A DNA stretch of 38,773 bases, taken from NCBI GenBank assembly GCA_903847405.1, contig CAINDP010000184.1:1-38773 (forward strand), given 5' to 3'. Source of the DNA: an uncultured Myxococcales bacterium (GTDB lineage Bacteria > Myxococcota_A > UBA9042 > DTJE01). Below the pieces are notes generated by a model, which was not told where the DNA came from, made no database searches, and worked only from the letters and a program-made list of their open reading frames with translations. The position numbers were made by a program, and so were the translations under genes. Position 1 is the first letter of the stretch. Each line of letters starts with the position of its first letter. Of this stretch, positions 24,938 to 34,375 are shown piece after piece.

Positions 24938-27900
24938 ATGGCGGCTCGGATCGGCACGCTTGGCCTGTTCCTGGGTGTTCTGGGCATCTTCGCGCTGGGC
25001 TGCCAGGACGACGGGGCGGGCACGACCCGGCCCAGCAGCATCCACACGGTTCACTTCAACCTGGGGACGGGGACCTTCCTGCCCCAGGGCGAGGACTACC
25101 ACCTGCACGTCGCGGGCGAGCGCCACAAACTGGTGGAGCACGACGCGGCCAGCCGGGCGCTGTTCGCCAACCTGGCGGACGACCCCACCCCGCCGACCCA
25201 CTACGCCGAAGACGTCGAACTGCCCGACGACCGGCTGGTCATGATGTACGTGACGCAGCGGACGAACACCACCGGGGCGCTGGACCGGCTGGGGGACGTG
25301 CCCCACGGTCTGGCGGCCGTGGCGCTGCACATCCCGCAGAAGGCCAGGGAGGCGGCGCAGGCCCTGATCCTGAAGTCCGCGTCCACGACCGGAAAACTCC
25401 GGAGCGCCTTGCTGCCGCTGGATCCGACGCAGATCGACAACTACGACTATACGCAGGTCGCCGAAACGATCCTGTTCCACCATCCGATCGTCGCGAACCT
25501 GGACCCCACGTGGGCGGCGTACATCCTGTACCAGTACATCATGGTGGCGCCGGGGCTGGACGAGCTGACCTACGCCCTGACCGATCTGGGCCCCCACGGG
25601 TGGTACCAGATGAACCCCATCACCAACGACGACGGGACTCCGTGGCTGGCCACCGAGGACCACGACGGCGACGGCCAGCCCGACAACACGCCCCTGTACC
25701 AGTACCAGATCGTGGACCAGGTCCAGGTGGCCGGGGCCGAGGCGATGGCCTCGGTCGTCAACGCCATCCACAACGACCCCCTGCTGAAGGACCTGCACTG
25801 GACCGTGGCCCCGGGCACCGCGACGAACGTGGAGGATCCGTCGGACACGGATTCGACGTCGTCGGGCCTGACGTCGGTCCGCAGCGCGGCGACGGACGGG
25901 TACACCCTGCACCTGTCCAACGAAGGGTACCGGCACATGTTCCGTACGCGGGTCGAGTCCCAGGACGGCACGAACGTCAAACTGGCGTTCTCGAACTCGG
26001 CGATCCGGCACCTGACCAACTTCATCCGTTTCTATGACGAAAACGGCACCCTGCTGGTACTGACCGACGACGAGTGGTCGTCCCTGATCGGGATGTGGCC
26101 CTCCAGCATGGAAAGCGCCGACACGAAGTTCATGGGCATCTCCAACCCGGTCACCACCATCCTGGGCATCCCGATCACCGGCAACGTCTTCGAGACCACG
26201 GCGCAGTTCACGTTCCCGGCCCGGGCCCGCACGGCGAAGATCAGTTCGGGAACCCTGGGCACGGGCGGGGAGCGGGATCCGTTCGTCGAGGCGGTGGGCG
26301 CCGACTTCACCATGGCACTGGAACTGGCGCTGCCCACGGCCTGCCTGGTGATGGCCCTGGGCCCGGACGATTCAAAGGACATGGTGGACCTGGTCCTCAA
26401 CACCCCGCAACTGGCGTCCGCCATCGTGCAGTTCATGTACGGGGTCCTGTGGAGCAAGTCCGACCTGTCGGTTTCGTCGGTCCTGAAGAAGGTCGGCGCC
26501 GTCGGGGGGGACGTCCTGGCCCGCATGCTGCTGAACAAGGCCGCCGCGAAGCTCTTCGCGAAGATCGTGACCAAGAAGGCGGCCGAGGACGCGGTCCCGT
26601 TCTCGGGCTGGGCGGCGATGGCCGCGGACATCCTCTGCACGGGTGCGATGCTGGCCGAAACCGGCTACGCAGTGCTGTCCTCGCCCCACGTCATCCGGAA
26701 CGACCTGACGATGACCCACGACATCACCCTGACGATCGACTGCGACCCGCGGGACTACCAGTTCCCGGCAACCTCGACGACCTACGTGGTGGACGCGATC
26801 CTGTCGGACAGCGACACCCGCACGACCGGCCTGATCACGCTGCCGACGACGACCGTGTCGGACCCCATCGTCGTGACCTTCAACGACGTCCCGGCCGGCG
26901 GCCAGGTCCGGTTCGACGTGCGCTTCTACACCAGCACCGGCTGGATGGTGGCACGGGCGACCGAGGAGTCGCGGGCGCCGGTCGCGAACGTCAACGACGC
27001 CGGCGGCACCCGCATGACCAGGACCCTCACGCTGCTGGAGAACCTGGTTCCCCTGAACGCGGACTCGATCTACACGCACAAGCAGCGCCTGGTGTACCAG
27101 GGCGGCAAGCACGCCTGGCAGGCCGGAGCGGCGCCCACGGCCACGGCGGCCGACCTGACGGCGACCGGGCTGGCAGACCTGGGAAACGTGACACTGCTGC
27201 AGAAGGAAGGCGGCCTGGCCTACACGTGGCAGGGCGCGCCCCAGGGACTCGCGACATGCGCATCGTCCACCACCGCCACGACCCTGTGGACGGTCCAGGG
27301 GATTTCGCTGAAGCAGGATCCCGAAGGTGGCCTGCAGGCGATGGGCTGCGGGACAGCCGAAAAGCCGTATGTCCTGTATGACATGGACGCGACCTCCTGG
27401 GACGCTGCCCAGAACCTGATCGTGCTGCCGTTGAACGGCCGGTGGTACGTGCGGACGCTGACCCAGGGCACCGACAAGACCTTCCAGGTGTCGGCCGGAA
27501 GCCTGGGGTCGTTCCCGATGGCCGTGGACTCGATGGTCCGGCACCCCCAGGGAATCCTGATCGCCATCAACCACGGGTACGCCAAGATGTACAGCCTGGC
27601 GCTGGCCGACAGCCCGGTCGCCGACGCGCTGGCCCCCGAGGCCGTCCCGGTGGCGGGCCCCGCCAAGACGCTGGACGGACTGCAGAACAACCCGTACCTG
27701 TTGCGGGATCCGATCGCCCTGCACGTGGCGTCCGACGGGGCCGTGCTGGTCCTGGACGACGTCCACGAACTGACCCAGGGAACCGTGAACGAACAGGTCA
27801 AGGCACGGTTGAAGGTGTTCACGAAGGAAGGCGATCCCGCCCCGTACTTCGGCGGCGCGGACCACCTGGACCTGGTCGAGCCCACCGCCAACGTGCTGGT

Positions 27901-28189
27901 GCGGTACCTGGACTTCGGCCTGGAGGGCCAGGGGTACATCTACGTGCTGTCGTATGCCTATCCCTCGGACCAGGCGTCCTACCAGCCGAAGGCCTCGGAC
28001 TACCGCCTGGACCTCTTCCAGCCCGGGGGACAGTTCCTGGCGCGGACCTCGGGTTTCGCCGCGGCCCGCCTGAGTGTGGACCTGTTCCGCAACGTGTACT
28101 CCCTGAACTTCGAAACGTTCGCCGGACCCGCCGGGCGGCTGGAGCCCTCGATCAGCGAGTGGATCCCTCCGACCCCGCCCGGGCCATGA
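24938..28189 (+). CDS. Very large lipoprotein of unknown function
   Basis: A 1083-residue lipoprotein with lipobox FALGC (Cys22). I do not recognise the family. Three zones can be seen. Residues about 30-440 are mixed alpha/beta. Residues about 445-590 are unusually hydrophobic and helical for a secreted protein (FTMALELALPTACLVMALG, then GGDVLARMLLNKAAAKLFAK and WAAMAADILCTGAMLAETGY). From about 595 there is a beta-rich region, and the C-terminal third (about 700-1083) alternates short strands with turn sequences such as DGAVLVLDD and LEGQGYIYVLSY, compatible with a beta-propeller. The hydrophobic middle could insert into a membrane or be a buried helical bundle. Start: ATG 24938 with GGGAGGA upstream. 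The pentapeptide-repeat lipoprotein gene follows after 33 bases, so they are probably one operon. Confidence 0.85.
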   Translation: MAARIGTLGLFLGVLGIFALGCQDDGAGTTRPSSIHTVHFNLGTGTFLPQGEDYHLHVAGERHKLVEHDAASRALFANLADDPTPPTHYAEDVELPDDRLVMMYVTQRTNTTGALDRLGDVPHGLAAVALHIPQKAREAAQALILKSASTTGKLRSALLPLDPTQIDNYDYTQVAETILFHHPIVANLDPTWAAYILYQYIMVAPGLDELTYALTDLGPHGWYQMNPITNDDGTPWLATEDHDGDGQPDNTPLYQYQIVDQVQVAGAEAMASVVNAIHNDPLLKDLHWTVAPGTATNVEDPSDTDSTSSGLTSVRSAATDGYTLHLSNEGYRHMFRTRVESQDGTNVKLAFSNSAIRHLTNFIRFYDENGTLLVLTDDEWSSLIGMWPSSMESADTKFMGISNPVTTILGIPITGNVFETTAQFTFPARARTAKISSGTLGTGGERDPFVEAVGADFTMALELALPTACLVMALGPDDSKDMVDLVLNTPQLASAIVQFMYGVLWSKSDLSVSSVLKKVGAVGGDVLARMLLNKAAAKLFAKIVTKKAAEDAVPFSGWAAMAADILCTGAMLAETGYAVLSSPHVIRNDLTMTHDITLTIDCDPRDYQFPATSTTYVVDAILSDSDTRTTGLITLPTTTVSDPIVVTFNDVPAGGQVRFDVRFYTSTGWMVARATEESRAPVANVNDAGGTRMTRTLTLLENLVPLNADSIYTHKQRLVYQGGKHAWQAGAAPTATAADLTATGLADLGNVTLLQKEGGLAYTWQGAPQGLATCASSTTATTLWTVQGISLKQDPEGGLQAMGCGTAEKPYVLYDMDATSWDAAQNLIVLPLNGRWYVRTLTQGTDKTFQVSAGSLGSFPMAVDSMVRHPQGILIAINHGYAKMYSLALADSPVADALAPEAVPVAGPAKTLDGLQNNPYLLRDPIALHVASDGAVLVLDDVHELTQGTVNEQVKARLKVFTKEGDPAPYFGGADHLDLVEPTANVLVRYLDFGLEGQGYIYVLSYAYPSDQASYQPKASDYRLDLFQPGGQFLARTSGFAAARLSVDLFRNVYSLNFETFAGPAGRLEPSISEWIPPTPPGP

Positions 28190-28222
28190 CCGCGTGACGA
28201 TCGACCGACGCCGGAGGTCCAG

Positions 28223-31096
28223 ATGAAGCGATCCTGCGCCCTGGTGGTCGTGCTGTGGACGATGCTCGGCTGCGGCGACGGGGACGGTGCGGAACCGGCG
28301 CCCCCGGCGATCGAGCGCATGGGGTTCGGCGAGGCCGACCTGCTGGACCCGACGGCCCGCCCCGGACTGCAGCATTCCCGGGTCTTCCAACTGGAAGCGA
28401 CGGGGACGCACGCGGGCGACACGGCCGAAGAGGGAGTCGACCGCGGGCCGCTGTTCGTGGACGAGGCTACGCGCCATCTGTTCTGCTTCGAGGATCCTGA
28501 GGGACAGGCGCACCGCATGCGGATCCTGGACGCCTCGGGCGCGATCCTCCTGGACCTGCCGGCCAACGATTGCGCGAACGTGGACCTCCCTGCGGGCCGG
28601 TATGAACAGGAATTCGAGCACGGCCGACGCGGCCAGAACGGGGCGCTGCCCGCGGTGATCCTGACGCGGCCGGTGCTGGGCGGGGACGCAACCCGGGCGG
28701 CGCTGCAGGAAGCGGGGCGGCTGCGATCCGCAGTGACGGCATCCCCGTCGTGCAACGCGACCGACTGCACGGCGACGCAGGTGGCCTATTCGGCGATGAA
28801 CCTGACCGCGGGACAGGTGGCGCTGTTTCCCTCCACGTGCCCGCCCCAGCCCGCGGACCTGGTCTGGGTCTTCAAGGGGAACTGCGCGGACACGGGCATC
28901 GCGCAGGTCCACGGAATGCACGTGGGTCCGTGGACCCAGACGGTGGTGTACGAGGGGACGAACTGGGCCGGCAGCATGCACGGGTTGAGTTCGCGGGTGG
29001 CCAAGGAGGCCTGCTTCCCCTATGACCAGCCTGCCGTGGCGGGTCGGCACGCGTCGTTGCGGGTCATCCCTTACCCCGACCCGGTCCCTTCGAATCCCTG
29101 CGAAGTGGTTTCAGGGGGGTACTACTGCTCGGGATGCCAGACGACGGGCCCGACGACGCTGCCGGCGAATGCGCAGCAGCCCGTGAACACGACCAGCAGC
29201 TTCACGCCCCCCGCGACCGGCCAGGTGCTGGTGGTCGGCAGCGGGCCTGCGGGGACCTGCTGCCAGGGCGCCCTGGTGCTGCAGGGAGGGTGCCCCGACC
29301 TGGGCCTCTATGGGTTCGACGACACGATCACCAGGATCGCCCTGGGGCCATCCACCGAGGTCGACCTCTTCGGCGACGTCGCCTTCGGCGGCACGAAGTC
29401 CAGCTGGAGCGATTCGGGGTCGAATCCCTACACCCTGCTGGATCACGACGGGTTCCACACGGCGAAGAACGAGGCCTCGTCCCTGATCGTCGACACGTGG
29501 ACGGGAATCGTCGCAGCCACGCTGGTGTCCACGCGCCGCTGCACGGGGTGCAACCTTCAGGGGGCGAACCTGGCGGGCCTGGATTCCGGGGGCACGCTCG
29601 TCGAGCTTTCCGGGGCGAACCTGGCGGGAGCCACCCTGACGGGAGCCCAGATCCCGGGGGCGAACCTCGCGTCGGCGTTGCTGCAGGGCGCGAACCTGTC
29701 CATGGCGAACCTGAAGGGCGCCAACCTGGGCAGCGCGAAACTGGGCGAACTGCGGGACGCGACCGGGAAGATCACCATCGCGGCGGCGACGCTGGACGGC
29801 GCCTGGATGGAGGACGTGATCCTCAGCGGGCCCGCGGATCTGACGGCGGTGTCGGCCAAGGGCGTGTACTTCTACGCCGGGGACGCGGCGGCTGCCACGG
29901 TGGCCGGGTCGACGCTGTTGCGGATCGACTTCACCGGCGCCGTCCTGAAGGGGTTGAACCTGCACGGGGCCACGATCGCCGGGGCCAGTTTCTACCAGGC
30001 GGATCTGACCAAGGCGATCCTGACGGCCGCAATCGCGACGGACGCCACGCAGGGCCACGTGGACTTCCGCCAGGCGTCGATGCAGGGCGCGGACATGACC
30101 GGCACGGACTTCGATCGGGCCGACTTCACCGGCGCGCTGCTGAACGCGACGAAGGTTTCGACCCTGGTCCGGACGGTGCAGGGCGTCGGGAAGGACGCGG
30201 CCGGAAACCTGGCCTACGTGCCCCAGTATCAGGCCTTCACGTGCGACGCCCAGATCCCGAACATGCTGCCGCAGTCCACCACCTCCGCGACGACCTGCCC
30301 CGATGGCGCCCCGGGGCCCTGCACCGGGAACGGCGGCGAGTCGGGACCGGCCTGCCCGGGGGACTGCGGCGGGATCGGCAGCCAATGCGCGACCCCACGG
30401 CACTGCGTGGCGGTGGACTGGCCCTCGGGGATCGGCCCGGGGCACTGGGCATGCAGCAAGGGGGTGTGCACGGCGAGTGGCAGCACCTCGACGTGCGGGA
30501 ACGGCACGTGCGACGCGGCAGGCGGCGAAACCCCGGCATCGTGTCCTGCGGATTGCGCGCTGGATTGCCAGTTGCCCAGCCACTGCTGGGCGCTGCCCTG
30601 GGTCGGAACCGCGCCGGGAAACTGGATGTGCGGCAAGACGACGGGACTGTGCGCCGCCAGTGCGCAGAGCCTGTTCTGCGGGGACAAGATCTGCATGGAC
30701 GCCGTGGGTGAAAGCCCCGCGTCCTGCCCGGCCGACTGCGGCACCGCGGCCGCCTGCAGCGGGACCGCGAACCGGTGCGCGAACCTGGCCTGGCCCCATG
30801 CGGACTGCCAGGGTTCCTGGAGCTGTTCCAGCGGAGCCTGCCTGGCGACGTGCGACACCGTCCACTGCGGGGACGGAACCTGCAACTGGACCGCGGGCGA
30901 AAGTCCCCGCTCCTGCCCGCGGGACTGCGTCATGGGGGGCTGCACCGAACGGGCCCACTGCGCGGGCCGGCCCTGGCCGACCGGCGTGTTCCCCGGCCAC
31001 TGGGAATGCGTCAACCGCATTTGCAGCACGATCACCGAGGACAACACCTGCGGCGACACGTTGTGCGATCGGAACGGCCGCTGGGTCCTGCCGTGA
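28223..31096 (+). CDS. Lipoprotein with beta/gamma-crystallin-like segment, pentapeptide repeats and CGxGxC repeats
   Basis: A 957-residue lipoprotein (lipobox TMLGC, Cys17). In the order seen: an N-terminal domain (20-170); a Cys-containing domain (about 170-310); a segment at about 350-430 that resembles beta/gamma-crystallin Greek keys (YGFDDTITRIAL, EVDLFGDVAFGG, KNEASSLIV); pentapeptide repeats (about 440-645) of the A(N/D)LxG type, such as LQGANL, LSGANL and LQGANLSMANLKGANL; and a C-terminal array (about 690-957) of Cys modules of the form CGxGxCxxxxGExxxSCPxDC. Pentapeptide repeats make a right-handed beta helix. The final module is incomplete. Start: ATG 28223 with GGAGG at 28213-28217. 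The role is unknown; it is likely exposed at the cell surface. Confidence 0.85.
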   Translation: MKRSCALVVVLWTMLGCGDGDGAEPAPPAIERMGFGEADLLDPTARPGLQHSRVFQLEATGTHAGDTAEEGVDRGPLFVDEATRHLFCFEDPEGQAHRMRILDASGAILLDLPANDCANVDLPAGRYEQEFEHGRRGQNGALPAVILTRPVLGGDATRAALQEAGRLRSAVTASPSCNATDCTATQVAYSAMNLTAGQVALFPSTCPPQPADLVWVFKGNCADTGIAQVHGMHVGPWTQTVVYEGTNWAGSMHGLSSRVAKEACFPYDQPAVAGRHASLRVIPYPDPVPSNPCEVVSGGYYCSGCQTTGPTTLPANAQQPVNTTSSFTPPATGQVLVVGSGPAGTCCQGALVLQGGCPDLGLYGFDDTITRIALGPSTEVDLFGDVAFGGTKSSWSDSGSNPYTLLDHDGFHTAKNEASSLIVDTWTGIVAATLVSTRRCTGCNLQGANLAGLDSGGTLVELSGANLAGATLTGAQIPGANLASALLQGANLSMANLKGANLGSAKLGELRDATGKITIAAATLDGAWMEDVILSGPADLTAVSAKGVYFYAGDAAAATVAGSTLLRIDFTGAVLKGLNLHGATIAGASFYQADLTKAILTAAIATDATQGHVDFRQASMQGADMTGTDFDRADFTGALLNATKVSTLVRTVQGVGKDAAGNLAYVPQYQAFTCDAQIPNMLPQSTTSATTCPDGAPGPCTGNGGESGPACPGDCGGIGSQCATPRHCVAVDWPSGIGPGHWACSKGVCTASGSTSTCGNGTCDAAGGETPASCPADCALDCQLPSHCWALPWVGTAPGNWMCGKTTGLCAASAQSLFCGDKICMDAVGESPASCPADCGTAAACSGTANRCANLAWPHADCQGSWSCSSGACLATCDTVHCGDGTCNWTAGESPRSCPRDCVMGGCTERAHCAGRPWPTGVFPGHWECVNRICSTITEDNTCGDTLCDRNGRWVLP

Positions 31097-31276
31097 CGGA
31101 CGGGGGCCTTCCGGCCTGACGCACCCGGCACTCCGCGATTCCCCGTGCCCCGAAACCTCCTGCCCGCGAAACAAATCCCGTTTCCCCTCGATAACCGGTC
31201 CGTGCGCCGGGTCCACAGGCCATCGGCGCGCCCGGCGGATCGGAGGTCCGGAGCGGACTGGAGGGAGGGGACTGCG

Positions 31277-34200
31277 ATGACACGGGGCATGCGGTGCGGG
31301 TTCGTGGGGATCGTGCTGGTGGCGGCGTGGGTGGGGAGCGGGTGCGGGGACGGGGGCGGGGATGGGGGCGGGGACGGGTACGGGGACGGGTACGGGTACG
31401 GGTACGACACACGCGGGGCGGACCGTCTGGAGGGCGTGGTGTTCGACCTGGGATGGAAGGACGGGGTCGGCGACGGTACGGTCGCGGCCGATGTCCGCCC
31501 GGATTCGGCGGCCGACGTGCTTCCGGACGGGCACCTCGACGTCCGCCTGGACGGCGCCGCCGGCGACCCCGGGTGGCCCGATCAATGGGACTGCCCGGGA
31601 GCCTTCGGGTGCCCCTGCGACCGCAACGAGGAGTGCGTCAGCGGGTTCTGCGTGGAGGCCCAGGATCGGTACCGGTGCAGCCGGATCTGCCAGTCCGAGG
31701 ACGCGTGCCCCCAGGGATGGAGGTGCGGCCTGGTCGGCGGGACCGGCGGCGTGGACCTGCTGTACGTGTGCGTCGACCCGTTCGCGCGGCTGTGCCAGCC
31801 GTGCCTGCAGGATCAGGAATGCGCGCCGACCGTGGGCGCGGGCAACCGGCGGCACGCGTGCATCCCGCTGGGCGCCGAAGGCAGTTTCTGCGGCGTCGAA
31901 TGCACCGCGGACAAGGAGTGCCCGGACGGCTTCAAGTGCGCGGAGGCGCCGGGGGTCGTGCCGGCCGCGCGCCAGTGCCTGCCCCGGGGCGCGACGTGCG
32001 AGTGCACGCCGAAGTTCCGCATCCAGGGGAACCGGACACGGTGCTCGGTGACCAGCGCGGCGGGGACGTGCCGGGCGGAACGCACCTGCGACCAGGCCTG
32101 CCCGGCGGCGAAGCCCGAAACCGAAACCTGCAATGGCATCGACGACGACTGCGATGGAACCGCCGATGAAGGCACCAACGGGCAGTCCTGCAAGCTGGCC
32201 AACGTCTACGGGACCTGCACGGGGACGGCGCGCTGCGTCGGGGGCCACGAGTTCTGCGAGGGCACGTCCGCCGGCCAGGAGCTGTGCAACGGCATCGACG
32301 ACGACTGCGACGGCCAGACGGACGAGCGGGACGCCATCGGCTGCACGGTCCGGTACCGGGACGCCGACGGGGACGGTTACGGCGCGACCGGCAGCGGGCA
32401 ATGCACCTGCCGCGCAGCGCCTCCCTATGTCGCGACGCAGGAAGGGGACTGCGACGACGCGAAGGCCGCGGTGCACCCGGGGGCTTTCGAAACCTGCAAC
32501 GGCAGCGACGACGACTGCGACGGCCGGGCCGACGAGGACACGCTGGGCCAGTGCTTCCCGACCGTCTGCGACACGGCGCGCGGGGCGTGCAAGGCGGCCT
32601 GCGACGGCCCCCAGGACTGCCAGTCCGGGACCGAGTGCGTGAACTTTGCCTGCCGCACGATCCCCGGCGTCCCCTGCCAGCGGGACGACCAGTGCGGCGG
32701 GGGCTTCTGCACCGACGGCGTGTGCTGCCGGACGCGCTGCAACGGGGTGTGCGAGTCCTGCGCCCTGCCCGGCCGCGTCGGCCAGTGCGACCCCATCCCG
32801 CCGCTGCAGGATCCCCAGGACGAGTGCGCGGCACAGGCTGCCGGCACCTGCGGGTCCACTGGGTTCTGTTCGGGCAACCGGTCGTGCACGCTGCACGCGG
32901 CCGGAACGCCGTGCGCCCCCCCGACCTGCATCGACGGCGCCACGCTGGCCCGCGCCGACCTGTGCGACGGGGCCGGGTCGTGCCGGGACGGCGGCACCAC
33001 CACCTGCGCGCCGGCATCGTGCGACGTCGGCGCGGGAGCCTGCCGGCAATCGTGCGTGCTGGACCCGGACTGCCAGGCCGGATACCTGTGCGTGGCAGGC
33101 CGGTGCGCCCGGGACATGGGCCAGGCCTGCGTGGTGGACGGCGAGTGCGCCAGCGGGTTCTGCGCCGACGGCGTCTGCTGCCGGGGGCGGTGCGGCGGCA
33201 CGTGCGAGGCCTGCAACAACGCGGGGCGGGCGGGCTGGTGCGACCCGGTGCCGGACGGCCTGGACCCGGCCGACGAATGCCCCCAGGAATCCGCGGCGGG
33301 ATGCCGCTTCACGGGCACCTGCGGGGGCGCCCGGACCTGCCGACTGCACGCCGCGGGCACGGTGTGCATCGGGGCGTCCTGCGCGTCCGCGTCCACGTCC
33401 AACGCGCCCGACACGTGCAACGGCGCGGGGCTTTGCTTGGACAACGGGACCCGGACCTGCGCGCCCTATGCGTGCAACGTCGCCACGGGGCAGTGCGGCG
33501 CCTGGTGCGCCACGGCGTCCGACTGCGCGTCGGGGTACGTGTGCCAGGCGTCCACGGGCCAGTGCCTGAAGTCCGAGGGGCAGGCCTGCACCGGCAACCT
33601 GGAATGCCAGGGCGGCACCTGCTGCAGCGGGGTCTGCCGGGACCTGCAGACAGACCGGAACCATTGCGGGACCTGCGGGACCGTGTGCCGCAACGAGCAC
33701 GGCGGGACGTCCTGCGTGGCGGGCGTTTGCCGGCCCACCTGCGACACGGCCTGGGGCGACTGCGACGGCAGCCGCAGCAGCGGGTGCGAAACGTCCCTGC
33801 GGACCACCACCGACTGCGGCAAGTGCAAGGCGGCCTGCGTCCGGACCGACGGGACCGCGACGTGCGAAACGGGCGCCTGCGCGCTGGACCGGTGCGACGC
33901 GGGATTCGCCAACTGCGACGCCACCGAGGCGAACGGCTGCGAACTGGACCTTTCCCGCACGCCGAACACCTGCGCCACCGCCGAGTGGGTCGGGTCGAAC
34001 TGCGGGGACACCGGCAGCGGCGCGTTGTGCCCGACGGCGTCGTGGCGGTCGTTCGCGGTGCGGTCGGGTCGGGCCGGCCACTGGTTCCGGGCCCGGGTGC
34101 AGGAGTGCTCGGACTGCTGCGCGGACGTCGCCACGCGGATCACGCTGACCGTCCCGGCCGGCGTGGACTATGACCTGTTCGTGTACAGCGCCTGCGGCAG

Positions 34201-34375
34201 CCTGACGGCATCGTCCACCCGGGGCGCGGGCGCCACGGAGCAGGTCACGGTGCGGCGCGGGGACGACTGCCTCAGCGGCGACAGCGGCTTCGACTACGAG
34301 GTGGAGGTACGCTACGGCAGCGGGTCGTCGTGCGAGCCGTGGATCCTGGGCTTCGACGGCACCACGGCGTCCTAG
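31277..34375 (+). CDS. Cys-rich lipoprotein with MopE-type metal-binding repeats and PPC-like C-terminus
   Basis: A 1032-residue lipoprotein: lipobox VGSGC (Cys23), then a Gly/Asp/Tyr tract (GDGGGDGGGDGYGDGYGYGY) and an Asp-rich tether to about residue 100. A Cys-rich part follows, with three MopE-type motifs, CNGIDDDCDGTADE, CNGIDDDCDGQTDE and CNGSDDDCDGRADE (about residues 285, 335 and 407), which in MopE-like proteins are associated with metal binding. Two tandem copies of a Cys module of about 130 residues lie at about 464-590 and 614-744, both with GFCxDGVCC and CxLHAAGTxC. The C-terminal 110 residues (WFRARVQ, ITLTVPAGVDYDLFVYSAC) resemble a pre-peptidase C-terminal domain. Start: ATG 31277 after GGAGGGAGGGGA. 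The stop shares CTAG with the convergent CoA-transferase gene. Confidence 0.88.
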   Translation: MTRGMRCGFVGIVLVAAWVGSGCGDGGGDGGGDGYGDGYGYGYDTRGADRLEGVVFDLGWKDGVGDGTVAADVRPDSAADVLPDGHLDVRLDGAAGDPGWPDQWDCPGAFGCPCDRNEECVSGFCVEAQDRYRCSRICQSEDACPQGWRCGLVGGTGGVDLLYVCVDPFARLCQPCLQDQECAPTVGAGNRRHACIPLGAEGSFCGVECTADKECPDGFKCAEAPGVVPAARQCLPRGATCECTPKFRIQGNRTRCSVTSAAGTCRAERTCDQACPAAKPETETCNGIDDDCDGTADEGTNGQSCKLANVYGTCTGTARCVGGHEFCEGTSAGQELCNGIDDDCDGQTDERDAIGCTVRYRDADGDGYGATGSGQCTCRAAPPYVATQEGDCDDAKAAVHPGAFETCNGSDDDCDGRADEDTLGQCFPTVCDTARGACKAACDGPQDCQSGTECVNFACRTIPGVPCQRDDQCGGGFCTDGVCCRTRCNGVCESCALPGRVGQCDPIPPLQDPQDECAAQAAGTCGSTGFCSGNRSCTLHAAGTPCAPPTCIDGATLARADLCDGAGSCRDGGTTTCAPASCDVGAGACRQSCVLDPDCQAGYLCVAGRCARDMGQACVVDGECASGFCADGVCCRGRCGGTCEACNNAGRAGWCDPVPDGLDPADECPQESAAGCRFTGTCGGARTCRLHAAGTVCIGASCASASTSNAPDTCNGAGLCLDNGTRTCAPYACNVATGQCGAWCATASDCASGYVCQASTGQCLKSEGQACTGNLECQGGTCCSGVCRDLQTDRNHCGTCGTVCRNEHGGTSCVAGVCRPTCDTAWGDCDGSRSSGCETSLRTTTDCGKCKAACVRTDGTATCETGACALDRCDAGFANCDATEANGCELDLSRTPNTCATAEWVGSNCGDTGSGALCPTASWRSFAVRSGRAGHWFRARVQECSDCCADVATRITLTVPAGVDYDLFVYSACGSLTASSTRGAGATEQVTVRRGDDCLSGDSGFDYEVEVRYGSGSSCEPWILGFDGTTAS
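31346..31405 (+). repeat. G-rich hexamer tract within the lipoprotein tether
   Basis: Sixty bases of near-tandem GGGGAC, GGGGGC, GGGGAT and GGGTAC hexamers with ten runs of three or more G, right after the lipobox codon. It encodes alternating Gly, Asp and Tyr. It meets the sequence rule for G-quadruplex formation on the coding strand, and its 6-base units allow length change without a frameshift. Confidence 0.85.

Noticed and set aside
24938-34375. The three giant lipoproteins as a contractile or secretion system
   Set aside because: There are no ATPase, secretin, sheath or inner-membrane components nearby; only secreted lipoproteins are visible.
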